DNA of 64,000 nucleotides, taken from Paulinella micropora. Its lineage: Eukaryota > Cercozoa > Imbricatea > Euglyphida > Paulinellidae. Positions 47,954-58,525 of the stretch are shown here, in pieces. The first letter of the stretch is position 1, and each line of letters opens with the position of its first letter. Made by a program: the position numbers and the translations under genes. The notes beneath the pieces were generated by a model that was not told where the DNA came from, searched no databases, and was given only the letters and a program-made list of their open reading frames with translations. The stretch covers positions 23,501-87,500 of the forward strand of contig WBZZ01000075.1 of NCBI GenBank assembly GCA_019918135.1. The letters are read 5' to 3'.

Positions 47954-48241
47954 TTAATATTTCGTGCCGCAGTTGATTGTAAAATGCGCTGGGGGTTCTA
48001 CAACTAAGTTCAGACGCTTTTCAGTTAGTTGCTGCTGCAGGGCTATTATGCTATCATGAACAAGATTTAAACGATTTACTTCATCTGCATCTCCGTCCAA
48101 GGTCCACAGATAGCGATACATCAGCCTATTATGTTCGTCAGTTAGCGTACTTAACGTATTGCAAGCAATAACGTATTCTCGTTTGAGTGCGCGTTGGGCA
48201 CGAGGAGGAAGTCCCGTCGATTCGATTTGTTTAGTCGTCAT
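47954..48241 (-). CDS. Small hypothetical protein (95 aa)
   Basis: MTTKQIESTGLPPRAQRALKREYVIACNTLSTLTDEHNRLMYRYLWTLDGD... is helical with balanced charge and a central predicted coiled helix pair. Convergent with the kinase-like gene, the two stops being 13 bp apart with only an A/T-rich run between them. Unrecognised; intact. Confidence 0.6.
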   Translation of the reverse strand: MTTKQIESTGLPPRAQRALKREYVIACNTLSTLTDEHNRLMYRYLWTLDGDADEVNRLNLVHDSIIALQQQLTEKRLNLVVEPPAHFTINCGTKY

Positions 48242-48279
48242 CTATGCCACACAATACATATGACAATTGCATCAGAGTA

Positions 48280-48313
48280 CTACACATACATACATACATA
48301 CATACATACATAC
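48280..48313. repeat. (CATA)n microsatellite
   Basis: About eight copies of ACAT/CATA upstream of the 95-aa gene. Confidence 0.95.
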
Positions 48314-48473
48314 TGCATTTGCCATACAAGCAAGCTAGCACTCGTCTTTGTTCCGGTGAGACCTTATTTTCTCTTGCCTGGTGCCTTGATTGCCACCAAA
48401 TCGCTTGATTAGTGGCAACTGCACGCAGGCACCTCCAGTTTCGGTTGCGTGCATGCACCCAAACAGTACCAAC

Positions 48474-48560
48474 AGGGGGGTGGGGCGCCCCCCCCCTCCC
48501 TCCTACATCAGGACAAGCAAAGGCATGAGAGGGGGGGAGGGGCCCCCCCCCCTCCTTTCC
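48474..48560. repeat. G/C homopolymer palindromes
   Basis: GGGGGGTGGGGCGCCCCCCCC and GGGGGGGAGGGGCCCCCCCC palindromes in a spacer, of the same kind as at 12960-13045. Confidence 0.7.
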
Positions 48561-48629
48561 TAATCTTGCAAAGCATTGCGGAAAGAAAGCTGAGGGCCGG
48601 ATGGCTAACCCTTTAAACCTTGGCACCCG

Positions 48630-48725
48630 CCAGCGAGCTGAGCCTTCGCTCATTGCAATTGTTGAGCAGCCTGAACAAAGAAAATGACCCGCCACTGCCC
48701 AGCTTACTGAGCCTTGGCGTCTAGC
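48630..48725 (+). pseudogene. Copied fragment of the 805-aa kinase-like gene
   Basis: Matches 46380-46475 (ASELSLRSLQLLSSLNKENDPPLPSLLSLGV versus ANELSLRSLQLLSSLDQDGDGQLPRLLSLGV) with many substitutions, then TAG. Flanks are not homologous. It is an older duplicate fragment on the same strand, 2.2 kb downstream of the source. Confidence 0.8.
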
Positions 48726-49010
48726 ATAAAAAACCTTGCACACCTTGAATAACAAATGTTAACTTCTGGTGTGTGCGCACCAAAAGCAGCAACTTATCAG
48801 TGCCAAAATTAAAAACTTTGCAATCCTGGGGGAGCACGAGCTCGTGCAGTTCTTGCAAATAACTGACTGTAATTTTTGCTTCCTGACACCTGAGACAAGC
48901 CGGTAAGCAGATAGTCCGTAGCTTGGGGCAATGGCTAAATTCTGCCTTGTATTTCCGTTCTGTGGATTTCCCAGCGCGTAGGCTGGCTCAGCACGCGGGC
49001 TTTCGTCTGG
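48721..49010 (-). pseudogene. LRR-gene C-terminal remnant
   Basis: A minus-strand frame reads ERKYKAEFSHCPKLRTICLPACLRCQEAKITVSYLQELHELVLPQDCKVFNFGTDKLLLLVRTHQKLTFVIQ and stops at 48721. CPKLRTICLPAC is LRR-like. The upstream part matches 15290-15375 at the DNA level. It is separated from any start. Confidence 0.6.
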
Positions 49011-49057
49011 CCTTTGTCTTGTACATTATATAACCTAACCGGCGCGGGGGAAAAAAA

Positions 49058-49140
49058 GCCGCTTGTTGAGCCCCCCCCCCCCCCTCTGGAGCCCCCCCCC
49101 TCTGGAGCCCCCCCCCCTCTTGAGCCCCCCCCCCTCTTGT
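49058..49140. repeat. Tandem GAGCCCCCCCCCTCT repeats
   Basis: Four copies of a ~20-bp unit (GAGCCCCCCCCCCTCTTG / CTGGAGCCCCCCC) in the upstream region of the LRR gene. It may be expansion of half of the GAGCCC..GGGCTC hairpin. Confidence 0.8.
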
Positions 49141-49226
49141 TCTTTGGTCTCTTTTATTCTTTCCCACTCTTTTTTTAGCACAGGTAGCTCTGCGTCGGAG
49201 TGTATATAAGTAAAGGCTGTAAACTT

Positions 49227-50891
49227 ATGTCACAGCCTATCTGCGAAGTTTGCGGCAAGCAAAAAAAGAAAACCAGTCAAGAAACGCAACTAGCGGACGT
49301 ATCAGACGACGGGAAATGGCGCTATGTAGAAAAAGCCCACCAGCTTTCGTCAGGCTTCATCACCGTCTGGGACAACTCAAAGCAATGGGACACCGCTATC
49401 CAAAAGTGCAAAAACGCTCCTAGGCTCGTGATTGGAAACGAGGTGACTTACGATGAGCTCGAACGCCTACTAACGCTGCGTGACGAGTTTGCCGAGCTGC
49501 GCGTGTGTGATGAAGATGGTTCGGGCTTAGCTCAAAAGAAAGAAAAGCGAAAGGCTTTGCCACGAAATGCCTGGAGAAAGGTCCGGGGGCTACGGGTGTG
49601 CCTTGCAGACTGGACAGCGGGTGATCTAACAGTGTTCGTCAACGGATGTTATCCAAACAAGTCTGCAAACAGTTGGATCGACGATTCTGCATTCAGCGTG
49701 TTCGAAAGCGTGCTGCAGAAGCTGGATATCAGTGGCTGTGTCAAGGTCGAGTCTTTGCCCGAATTGGGCATATTCAAGAAGCTAAAGGATATTAACGTGT
49801 GTCAAACCGGGATCAAAACACTAGGTGATATTTTTTTGTATGGAAATCAAGGGAAGGACCTGGAGCGGATCTGCTTTACCCTCGTGGAGGGCGGGGGGAG
49901 CTTGTCCAACTATCTGCCAACGAGCGTGAAGCCCAAGAAGCTTGAGGTCTACTATGCCACCGAGTCTGGCAGGCCCGTCGCGGGCAGGGGAGAGGTTACA
50001 ACAGTTACTTTGTCCGGCCTCTCTGCATTGCCGGGCTTGGTTTCTCTTCGCTTCGTAAACAATACCAGCAAGGCCGTCAAGCTAGCAGATCAAGTCTGGG
50101 GTGATATTGGAATGGTACTTTCTACGAGCTTTGAAGACTTGTTTCTGGTGGGCGTTCAGCTAGACGGGAAAGAAATCAAGCTCCTGCAGCAGTTCTCCCA
50201 GCAGCTGGTGAACATAGGAAGAACAAGGGGCTTCAACACATTGCATCTAGAAGGTTGCAAGCTGGATGTGAGTGGGAATGATAAAAATTACAAAACTGCT
50301 GATGAGGTGGTAAGCGAGGTTGCCGCCTGTTTGGGGTCCAAGATGAAGGCCAGCAATTTGGAATTTGTGGAGTGTGCGTTCACAGGGAACAAGCCGGCGG
50401 AAGGCCTGTGGCCTCTTGGTCAGAATCCTCGAATCAAAAGTTTAACGCTGTGGAAGACTAGCACGCCGTTCCCATGCCTTTACAGACAGCCCCCTAAACA
50501 CAGGATGCCTTCACTGCGGAAACTAGCTCTCGACCCGTGTCCTCTGGATAACGACAGGGTCGTTGCTAGTATCAAAGCCTGTAAGCCTCTTCAGAGCCTG
50601 ACGATTGGTTCTGTAAGTGACGCATCGTATGCAGTGCTGCAAAAGCTGGTACAGCAAGCCAGGGTTAAATCTCTGAGTCTGCACATGAAAAACACTGCTT
50701 TCAACTTGGTGGTCGGCCTTATCAAGACCTGCCCCTCCCTCAAGACCTTGGAGCTGCCCTACCCGACACAATTTACCTTGGCTCAGTGGTATGAGGTGTT
50801 GAAAGAAGCTGAGCTTCGTAAGCGCCAGTTGGTCTTTGGGCTGCCAACAAATACAAGGCCCCCCCCAGAGAGGTGTGCGCTGGGGCGTTAG
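49227..50891 (+). CDS. Leucine-rich-repeat protein with N-terminal CxxC (~554 aa)
   Basis: Start at 49227 (MSQPICEVCGKQKKK) preferred over 49200, because the residues between look like leader DNA. A short CEVCGKQ knuckle is followed by irregular LRR-like strands from about residue 55 to 540 (LRVCLADW, LQKLDISGCVKVESLPELGIFKKLKDINVCQTGIKTLGDI, LPGLVSLRFVNN, FNTLHLEGCKLDVS, IKSLTLWKTS, LRKLALDPCPLDNDRV, LQSLTIGSVSD, VKSLSLHMKN, LKTLELPYP). There is no clear F-box. Uninterrupted. Probably a binding scaffold; it shares layout with the other LRR genes here, but its sequence is distinct. Confidence 0.8.
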   Translation: MSQPICEVCGKQKKKTSQETQLADVSDDGKWRYVEKAHQLSSGFITVWDNSKQWDTAIQKCKNAPRLVIGNEVTYDELERLLTLRDEFAELRVCDEDGSGLAQKKEKRKALPRNAWRKVRGLRVCLADWTAGDLTVFVNGCYPNKSANSWIDDSAFSVFESVLQKLDISGCVKVESLPELGIFKKLKDINVCQTGIKTLGDIFLYGNQGKDLERICFTLVEGGGSLSNYLPTSVKPKKLEVYYATESGRPVAGRGEVTTVTLSGLSALPGLVSLRFVNNTSKAVKLADQVWGDIGMVLSTSFEDLFLVGVQLDGKEIKLLQQFSQQLVNIGRTRGFNTLHLEGCKLDVSGNDKNYKTADEVVSEVAACLGSKMKASNLEFVECAFTGNKPAEGLWPLGQNPRIKSLTLWKTSTPFPCLYRQPPKHRMPSLRKLALDPCPLDNDRVVASIKACKPLQSLTIGSVSDASYAVLQKLVQQARVKSLSLHMKNTAFNLVVGLIKTCPSLKTLELPYPTQFTLAQWYEVLKEAELRKRQLVFGLPTNTRPPPERCALGR

Positions 50892-51169
50892 CTTTTTTTA
50901 TTTACGTTTGTGCGCAAGGTCAGACAAATATGAAAAGAGGAAGAAAAAAAATTTTTCTTTGCCCGACAACAAAGGGAACCGACGGGGGCACGCTTCGCCG
51001 GTGTACAAAAAAAATTAAAAAAAATCCGTGACAAAGTTGTAATCTTGGCACTGAAAACTAGTGTTAGTGGAGGCGTTGCATGTATTTATTTTGTTTGTAG
51101 CTTCTGCACCATTCACCCTCCCCCTCCCCCCTGCTCCTTGAGCCTCCGGAACGGCCCTTGCTAAACTTG

Positions 51170-51410
51170 GCGCCCGAATTGTGCCGTCCGGAGGTAGTGT
51201 GCGTGATACGGTCCAGCCGGGCAGTACGTCTTAGCCTTCCCGGGGAAACAGCCGTATGCGCCGATTTGGCGCCAAAATCTACTTGCACAAAAAGAAAATC
51301 CCACACAGACGCTCGGCTGGGCCGCCGTGAGGAAGACGTCCTCCCCCTCCCTCTCACTCTCGTCGCCCCTCGCACTCTCGTCGCCCCTCTCACCTTTGTC
51401 CTCTGCTTAT
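51170..51410. repeat. Partial TTTGGCGCCAAA unit
   Basis: GCCGTCCGGAGGTAGTGTGCGTGATACGGT..., GATTTGGCGCCAAAATC at 51262-51279, the GTGAGGAAGACGTCC block and a shortened 18-bp minisatellite. Confidence 0.75.
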
Positions 51411-52809
51411 TCCTCCCCCCCCCCCCCTCCCCTCGTCCCTCTTCAGAGCGCGTGCAAACGCGTTCCAAAAAAGGGGCGCGCCAAGAAAATGTAATTTACG
51501 CTGAATTAAAGCTCGACTGTGTCCTGTCCGTGCCATAACACTGCCACCGTGCGCAAGGTCAGAGAAAGGGGGGAAGAAGGGGGCGGCGCTTCGCCGGTGT
51601 ACAAGAAAAATCACGCAAAAAAAATCACTGAAAAAGTTTTAATCTTGGCACTGAGAACCAAGAGAGGGAAGGGGCAGGGGGAGTAGGGCGCCAGAAAAGT
51701 GCAAGAAAAGTCCACGCTGAATTAAAACTCGACAAGGTCTTATATTAGACACTAAGAATTAGGAGATAGAGAATTTAACGCAGAATTAAAGCTCGACGGC
51801 CTTACACTTAGGCACTGAAAACTAGAAGCGGAGCACTGCGCTCCAGCACGAACCTGCGGCGGATGGTACTGCCCCCGTGGTCAATGTACTATGAGGACAA
51901 GGGCCTCACTACCCCGACGGCGTCCTGTTCATGCCATGGCTCAGCCACCGTGCGCAAGATCCGCGGGAATATGAAAAGAAATTTTTTTTGCCTGACAACA
52001 GAGGGAACAGACGGGGGGGGGGGGGGGGAAGGGGGAAGGAAGAACGACGGATGAAGAGGAAGGGGGGGGGGGGGAGAAGGGGGCGGCAAGAAGGGGGCGG
52101 GGTGTGCTTTCCCTCGTCCTCCTTTTCGTTTTTCTGTTTCCCTTGTCCCCTGCTATCCCCCCCCCCCCCCTCCTCTCGTCCCTCCTCCTCAGAGCGCGCG
52201 CAAACGCGTTCCAAAAAAAATTCTTTTTCACTTTTCATATTCCCGTAGATATTTCCGCAGATCTTGCAGAGGGAGGGGGGGGGCGCATAGCATGGGGCGA
52301 AGGGATTAGTGAAGGCATTGCATGTATTTATTTTGTTTGCAGCTTCTGCGCCATTCACCCTTCCCCCTTCCCCTCCCCTGCTCCTTGAGCCCCCCTGGGC
52401 TCAGAGGAGGGGAGCGGGGAGGGGGTGCTAAGAATGTACGAATTTACGCTGAATTAAAGCTCGACAAGGCATTACACTTGACACTTGCAACGGCACTCTC
52501 AGGCTGCCGCAGCATCCGGCTCACTCGACGGTCCTACGCTTGAGCACTGAAAACTAGGAGCGGAGGACTGTGCTCCAGCACGACCCTGCGCGAATGGTAC
52601 TGCCCCCGTAGTCAATGTGCTAGGAGGACAAGAGCCTCACTACCCCGACGGCGTCCTGTCCGTGCCGTAGCTCGGCCACTGTGCGCAGGGCCAGAAAGAT
52701 ATGAACAGAGGGGAGGCCGGCCTGTGGAGGCGTTGCATGTATTTATTTCTTTTGCAGCTTCTGCGCCCTTCCCCTCCCCTCCCCCCTGCTCCTTGAGCCT
52801 CCGGAACGC

Positions 52810-53490
52810 CCCTTGCTAAACTTGGCGCCAAATTGTGCCGTCCGGGGGTAGGATGCGTGATACGGTCCAGCCGGGCAGTACGTCTTAGCCTTCCCGGGAA
52901 AACAGCCGTAAGCGCCAATTTGGCGCCAAAATCTACTTGCGCAAAAAGAAAATCCCACACAGACGCTCGGCTGGGCCGCCGTGAGGAAGACGTCCTCCCC
53001 CTCCCTCTCACTTTCGTCGCCCCTCTCACTTTCGTCGCCCCTCTCACTCTCGTCGCCCCTCTCGCCTTTGTCGCCCCTCTCACCTTTGTCGCCCCGCTCC
53101 CCTTTGCTCTGCACCTCCCTGCCTCTAGGGAAGGTGAGAGGGCCGAAAAACATTTTCGTGTGAGTAAAAGGCCCGCGGGTTTCTCCCCCGCGGGAAAGCG
53201 TCCGATTTCTCTGCTAGCCTCCGGAACGGCCCCAACTAAATTTGGCGCCAAATTGTGCCGTCCGGAGGTAGGGTGCGTGATACGGTCCAGCCGGGCAGTA
53301 CGTCTTAGCTTTCCCGGGGAAACAGCCGTAAGCGCCAATTTGGCGCCAAAATCTACTTGCGCAAAAAGAAAATCCCACACAGACGCTCGGCTGGGCCACC
53401 GTGAGGGAGACGTCCTCCCCCTCCCTCTCACTCTCGTCGCCCCTCTCACCTTTGTCGCCCCTCTCACCTTTGTCATCTGCTTATTCCTCC
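52810..53490. repeat. Two tandem ~430-bp TTTGGCGCCAAA units
   Basis: TTGGCGCCAAA occurs at about 52823, 52920, 53245 and 53340, with CCGTCCGG(A/G)GGTAGG, GTGCGTGATACGGTCCAGCCGGGCAGTACGTCTTAGC and the 18-bp TCTCACTTTCGTCGCCCC minisatellite. Same orientation as the 1760-2470 array. Confidence 0.8.
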
Positions 53491-55228
53491 CCCCCTCCTT
53501 TTGTCCCTCCTCAGAGCGCGTGCAAACGCGTTCCAAAAAAATTGTTGCTTTCCACTTTTCATATTCCGGCAGATATTTCCGCATATCCTTGCATAGGGGA
53601 GAGGCAGGGAAGGAGGAGCAGGGGCGCGCTTCGCCGGTGTACAAGAAAAATTTAATAAAAAGTTTTACTGACAAGATTTCAATCTTGGCACTGAGAATAG
53701 GGATAGGGAGAGGGAGAGGGAAAGGGCAGAGGCCGCGCCAGGAAAACGTACTTTACGCTGAATTAAAGCTCGACAGTCTTACGCTCTGGCACTGAAAACT
53801 AGGAGCAAAGCACCGTGCTCCAGCACGACCTGCGGCGAATGGATGGGCGGTGGTTTATGTGCCAGGAGGACAAGAACCCCTTCACTTACCCCGACGGCTT
53901 CCTGTCCGTGCCATAGCGCAGCCACCGTGCGCAAGGTCAGAGAAATATGAAAGGAGGGTAGGGGCGCGCTTCGCCGGTGTACAAGACAAAACCACGCGAA
54001 AAAAAATTACTGAAAGAAAAAAATTTAATCTTGGTACTGAGAACGTGTACATGGAGGGGCGGGGGTGTGCTTTCCCTCGTCCTCCCCTCTGTTTCCCTTG
54101 TCCCTGCTATCTATCCCCCCTCCTCTCGTCCCTCCTCAGAGCGCGTGCAAACGCGTTCTAAAAAAAATTATTTTCCACTTTTCATTTTGTTCTTATTTCC
54201 GCAGATCTTGCAACGGGGGGGGGGGGGGCGCCTTGAGCCCCCCTGGGCTCAGAGGAGGGGAGAGGGGAGGGGGCGCTAAGAATGTACGAATTTTCTTATT
54301 AAAGCTCGACTGTCTTACACTTGGGGCACTGAAAGCTATGAGCGGAGCACCGTGCACCAGCACGACCCTGCGGCAGATGGTACTGCCCCCGTGGTAAATG
54401 TGCCAGGAGGACAAGGGCCTCACTACCCCGACGGCGTCCTGTCCGTGCAATGGCTCAACCACCGTGCGCAAGGTCAGAAAAATATGAAAGAGGAAAAAAA
54501 GATTTTTTGCCCAACAACAAAGGGAACAGGCGGGGGTAGAAAAAGTGGAAGGGAGGAAGAAGGGGGCGGGGCGTGCTTCTCCCCCGTCCCCCCCCCCCTC
54601 ACTGCCTGAGAATCGGGAGCGGAACGGAAGAGGGAGGGCAGGGGCGCGCTAAGAAATGTACATAAAAATTTAAAAAAATCCATGACAGAGTTGTAGTCTT
54701 GGCACTGAAAACGAGAGAGGAAGGGGCGAGGAGGATTAATCTATCTTTTCCCCTCGCCAGTAAGAGTGAAGGGGGGAAGGCGCCCCGGCATAGGGAGGGG
54801 GGGGGGGGGGGGGGTTAGTAGAAGCGTTGCATGTATTGTAGCTTCTGGTTAATTCACCCTTCCCTTCGCCTGCTCCTTAAGCTCCCCTCCCCCCTGGACT
54901 CAGGGGAGAGAGGAAGTGGCAGGGGGCTCCAAGAAAGTGCAAGAAAAATTACGCTGAATTAAAACTCGACAAAGTCTTACACTTAACACTTGCAACGGCA
55001 CCCTCAGGCTGTCGCAGCATCTGACCCACTCGAAGATCTTACACTTGAGCACTAAAAACTAGGAGCGGATCACCGTGCCCCCAGCACGACCCTGCGGCGG
55101 ATGGATGGGCGGTGGTCCATTGCCAGGACAAAAGCCTCACTACTCCGACTGCGTCCTGTCCGTGCCATGGCTTGGCCACCGTGCGTCACCGTGCGTCTCC
55201 AAAAACAGACGTTCCATTTCTAGCGCCC

Positions 55229-55429
55229 ATGGGCTCCGGTGCCGGGGATCAGCTGTTTGAAGCTAGTTACACAGGCACGGACGTCGTGGACTAGTACAAG
55301 GGGGAACTATACGCTGCGGTAACCGACGCAATAGAAAGCATGGCTATTGAGGTCACGCAACAGCAGGCCATCGCTGAACGCTTAGCACAAGAGCTTATTG
55401 AAGCCATTCCGGATTGGATTGAAATGTAG
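55229..55429 (+). pseudogene. Short gene with an in-frame TAG, unrecognised
   Basis: From ATG 55229 the frame reads GSGAGDQLFEASYTGTDVVD, TAG (about 55292), then without register change YKGELYAAVTDAIESMAIEVTQQQAIAERLAQELIEAIPDWIEM and TAG. The part after the first TAG is helical and gene-like. The piece is surrounded by repeats. It is a decayed small gene, or the tail of a larger one. Confidence 0.45.
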
Positions 55430-57239
55430 GAAGGCAAACCCCCCCCCCTCCCCCCCCCCCTGAGACCGGCAAGCAGTTGGAAGAGAGAAAGGGCAGCACG
55501 CGGCACATCTTCCTCCCTCCTCAGAGCGAGGGCAAAATGAAGTAAACTTTTTTTTGGAGCCCACCAATGGGGGGGGGGGGGGCGCCCCCCCCCTTCTTTC
55601 TTCCCCCCCCCCCCCCTCTGAGCCCCCTGAGCCCGGGGGGCTCAAGGAGCAGGGAACGGGGAAATCGGGAGCGGGAGGGAAGGGGGAGGAGGGGTAGGGG
55701 GCGAAATGTGCTTCTTTTCTGCCCAATATCAAAGCTTTGTCAGGGATTTTTTTTTTAATTTCTTTTTTGTACGTTCTTAGCGCGCCCCTGCCCCCCTCTC
55801 CCGCTTCCGATTCTCAGGCACTGAACAGGGAGCGGGAGAGGGAAAGGGCAGGGGCCGCGCCAAGAAAACGTAATTTACGCTGAATTAAAGCTTGACGGTC
55901 GTACACTTGGGCACTGAAAACTAAGAGCAGAGCACCGTGCTCCAGCACGACCTGCGGCGAATGGATGGGCGGTGGCCAATGTGCCAGGAGGACAGGGGCC
56001 TCACTACCACGACTGTCTGAGAATCGGGAGGGCAGGGGCGCGTTAAGAAATGTACCAAAAAAAATTTAAAAAAATCCGTGACAAAGTTGTAATTTTGGCA
56101 CTGGAAACTAAGAGGGGAAGGGGCCGGGGAGGATTAACCTATCTTTCCCCCCCCCCCCCAGCAATAGGAGGGAAGGGGCAAAGGCGCCCGGCATAGGGGG
56201 GGGGGAGGGTTAATGGAGGCGTTGAATGTATTTATTTTGTTTGTAGCTTCTGCGCCATTCACCCTCCCCTCTACCCCTCCCTTGCTCCTTGAGCCCCCCC
56301 CCCCCCGGGCTCGGGAGGGGGAGAGCACGATTTGTCTTAGTCCCCGTCTGAGAACAGGGAGTGGAAAAGGGTAGGGGCAGGGGGAGTGGGGCGCCAAGAA
56401 AGTGCAAGAAAAATCACGCTGAATTAAAACTCGACAAAGTCTTACACTTGACACTTGTAACGGTACCCTCAAGTTGCCACGGCATCCGGCCCACTCGACG
56501 GTCGTACACTACCCCCGACGGCGTCGTCCTGTCTGTGCCATAGCTAGGCCACCGTGCGCAAGACCTGCGGAAATATGAAAAAAGGGAAAAAATTGCCCGA
56601 CAAGAAAAACAGACGGGGAGGGGAAAAAGAAAGAGGGAAGGAGGGAGGAAGAGGAAGGGGGGAAGAAGGGGGAAGAGGCAGGGGCGCGCTTCGCCGGTGT
56701 ACAAAAAAAATTAAAAAGAAATCCCTGACAAAGTTTTAATATTGGCACTGAGGATCGGGAACTAGAGGAAAGGGAAGGGTAGGGGCGCGCTAAGAATGTA
56801 CAAGGAAAATCACGCCAATAGAAATTACTAAAAGAAAAAGTTTTAATCTTGGCACTGACAGCGTGTACAGGGAGGGGCGGGGTGTGCTCTCCATCCCTGT
56901 CCCCTCTCTCGTCCCTTGTTTGCGCGCGCAGACGCGTTCCGAAGAAAACTTTCTTTTCCACTTTTCATATTTTCCCATTTCCGCATATCTTGCGCACCGT
57001 GCTCGAGCACGACCCTGCGGCGGATGGAGGGAGCGGTGGTCATTGTGCTAGGGGGCAAGGGGCCTCACAACCACGACTGCGTCCTGTCCGTGCCATGGCT
57101 CGGCCACTGTGCGCAAGGTCAGAAAAATATGAAAAATATGAAAAGAGGAAAAAAACATTTTTTTGTCTGACAACCAAAGAAACAGACGAGCAAGGGGAGG
57201 GGGCGGAGAAGGGCAAGGGAGGAGAGCAGCAGCCCCCGC
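55430..57239. repeat. Repeat array continuing to the AT-rich junction
   Basis: No gene. It starts with a hairpin arm (GAGACCGGCAAGCAGTTGG...GGGCAGCACGCGGCACATC, 55460-55515) equal to the left side of the 5751 inverted repeat, then the GAGCCC hairpin (55618-55648) and three more cycles of the module array. It ends abruptly at GCAGCAGCCCCCGCC. Confidence 0.7.
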
Positions 57240-57242
57240 CCT

Positions 57243-57775
57243 ATTCACTCCACAAAATAAGTGGGAAGCACGCGGACGATAAAGTATATTTCGCCAAAAT
57301 TCTAGATGAAATAAACGACGATGACTTTATCAGATGTGCCTTTGAATACTTCGCCACTAGACAATACGAAGAAATAAGTGTTATGACCGCATTTAAAACA
57401 AAATACAAGACTGAGCAGAAAATGGCTAACCTCCCGAAGGCTATTAAGTTTATGATTGACACCATTGAAGCAAAATTTGACAAAGTTGAAAGCAAAGATA
57501 TGAAAGTGGAATCGGTACATCTATGCGAAAGATACAGAGAGTGGTGCTCAGAACAGGGAATATCTTATCATAAAGGAGCCTTCTTCACTCAACTGAAGCA
57601 TGTAGGCATAGATAAGCCCAAACAAAGCGGAGGAAAAAACAACAAAAAATACAGATTTACAATAAATGTCAGCACAATCCGAGACAAGATACGCGAGTAT
57701 ATAAAGGACGACGAATACGACTTCAATTTTGGATCGGGAGTTAATGAAGAGGATGATGATGTCTTTTGGATGTAA
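57243..57775 (+). pseudogene. C-terminal part of a D5/SF3-type primase-helicase
   Basis: The frame begins at the repeat junction with YSLHKISGKHADDKVYFAKILDEIND. The blocks YFAKIL...AFEYFATRQYEE, TEQKMANLPKAIKFMIDTI and a winged-helix-like tail (VESVHLCERYREWCSEQGISYHKGAFFTQLKHVGI) match the region after the ATPase in viral D5-like/virophage primase-helicases. Walker A and B motifs and the primase domain are missing because the gene is cut at 57240. The open frame continuing left into the repeats is not part of the gene. Ends in TAA after DDDVFWM. Confidence 0.65.
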
Positions 57776-57841
57776 TATTATTGTCTTCAATATTGAAAAC
57801 AATATTAAAAAACAGATTTTTTTTTTGTGCTTATATATAAC

Positions 57842-58525
57842 ATGCCATCAACCAAAGGAGATTATCTAAGTCAAATAGAAAAATGGACTCATTTAAGTAG
57901 CGACATAAAACCACCAACAAGCAAATCACTTAAAACTGATATCGTCGCATTTTATGAAAAATACCGACCCGAACAACCCCCGCGGGGTGATAATGTTGAA
58001 GTTTCATTGCCCCCCGTTGATACATTGAAGAATGTTGTTTTTGACGAACCAGAAGAATTTACGCCTTTTAAAGAAAGTGATATGAAGGAAACTGGTATCA
58101 CTGAAATCAAGGCCAACGTAGGAGAAGAATTGGCGAAAAAAGAAATGCCAGTTAAAACAGGTAAAGAATTACCTGTTTTGGAAACAAAAGAGGAGCCTGC
58201 GCCAGTTAGGGGAAAGAAAACGCCGATTAAAGCAAAGCGGAATCCGCCCGAGAGCGGGTATAGTTGCTATGAAATAATAACGGCACATTTGAAAGTATCA
58301 AAAGACCCGTTTAACTTCTTGTATATGAAAGTGGAAGACCGCACCATAATGCAGGAGGATATGAAGAAATGGCACGAGAGCAGATACGCACACATACCAC
58401 CAGACCAACGCCCTATTCTTAAATATGGTAAGTTAGATTATAAGATATTTTTTCGCGATGTCTTATCTCAACACGAGGGCAAACTCACGACACTAAGAGA
58501 TATGTATGATAGGTTTCACGTGTAA
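57842..58525 (+). CDS. Hypothetical protein of the polinton-like segment (~227 aa)
   Basis: ATG at 57842 (MPSTKGDYLSQIEKW) preferred over 57827, since it follows an A/T-rich promoter-like tract (TTTTTTTTTGTGCTTATATATAAC). A Lys/Glu-rich disordered middle (about residues 65-140) separates a short helical N-terminus from a compact C-terminus (SCYEIITAHLKVSKDPFNFLYMKVEDRTIM...). Not recognised. It starts 67 bp after the helicase stop, same strand. Confidence 0.65.
   Translation: MPSTKGDYLSQIEKWTHLSSDIKPPTSKSLKTDIVAFYEKYRPEQPPRGDNVEVSLPPVDTLKNVVFDEPEEFTPFKESDMKETGITEIKANVGEELAKKEMPVKTGKELPVLETKEEPAPVRGKKTPIKAKRNPPESGYSCYEIITAHLKVSKDPFNFLYMKVEDRTIMQEDMKKWHESRYAHIPPDQRPILKYGKLDYKIFFRDVLSQHEGKLTTLRDMYDRFHV

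Larger units (their letters stand above)
50900..55195. repeat. Large interspersed repeat array
   Basis: No gene seen in 4.3 kb. At least six cycles contain, in order, a GCGCGC..GTGTAC module, AATCTTGGCACTGA, AATTTACGCTGAATTAAAGCTCGAC, GCACTGAAAACTA, GAGCACCGTGCTCCAGCACGACC(C)TGCG, GTGGTCAATGTGCCAGGAGGACAAG, CTCACTACCCCGACGGCGTC and TGCGCAAGGTCAGA..ATATGAAA. Most cycles end with the GCGTTGCATGTATTTATTTTGTTTGTAGCTTCTGCGCC block. GAGCACCGTGCTC is itself a short palindrome. Confidence 0.75.

Noticed and set aside
50900-57239. CRISPR-like array
   Set aside because: Modules are of different kinds and spacings, without constant direct repeats alternating with unique spacers, and no cas-like gene is present.
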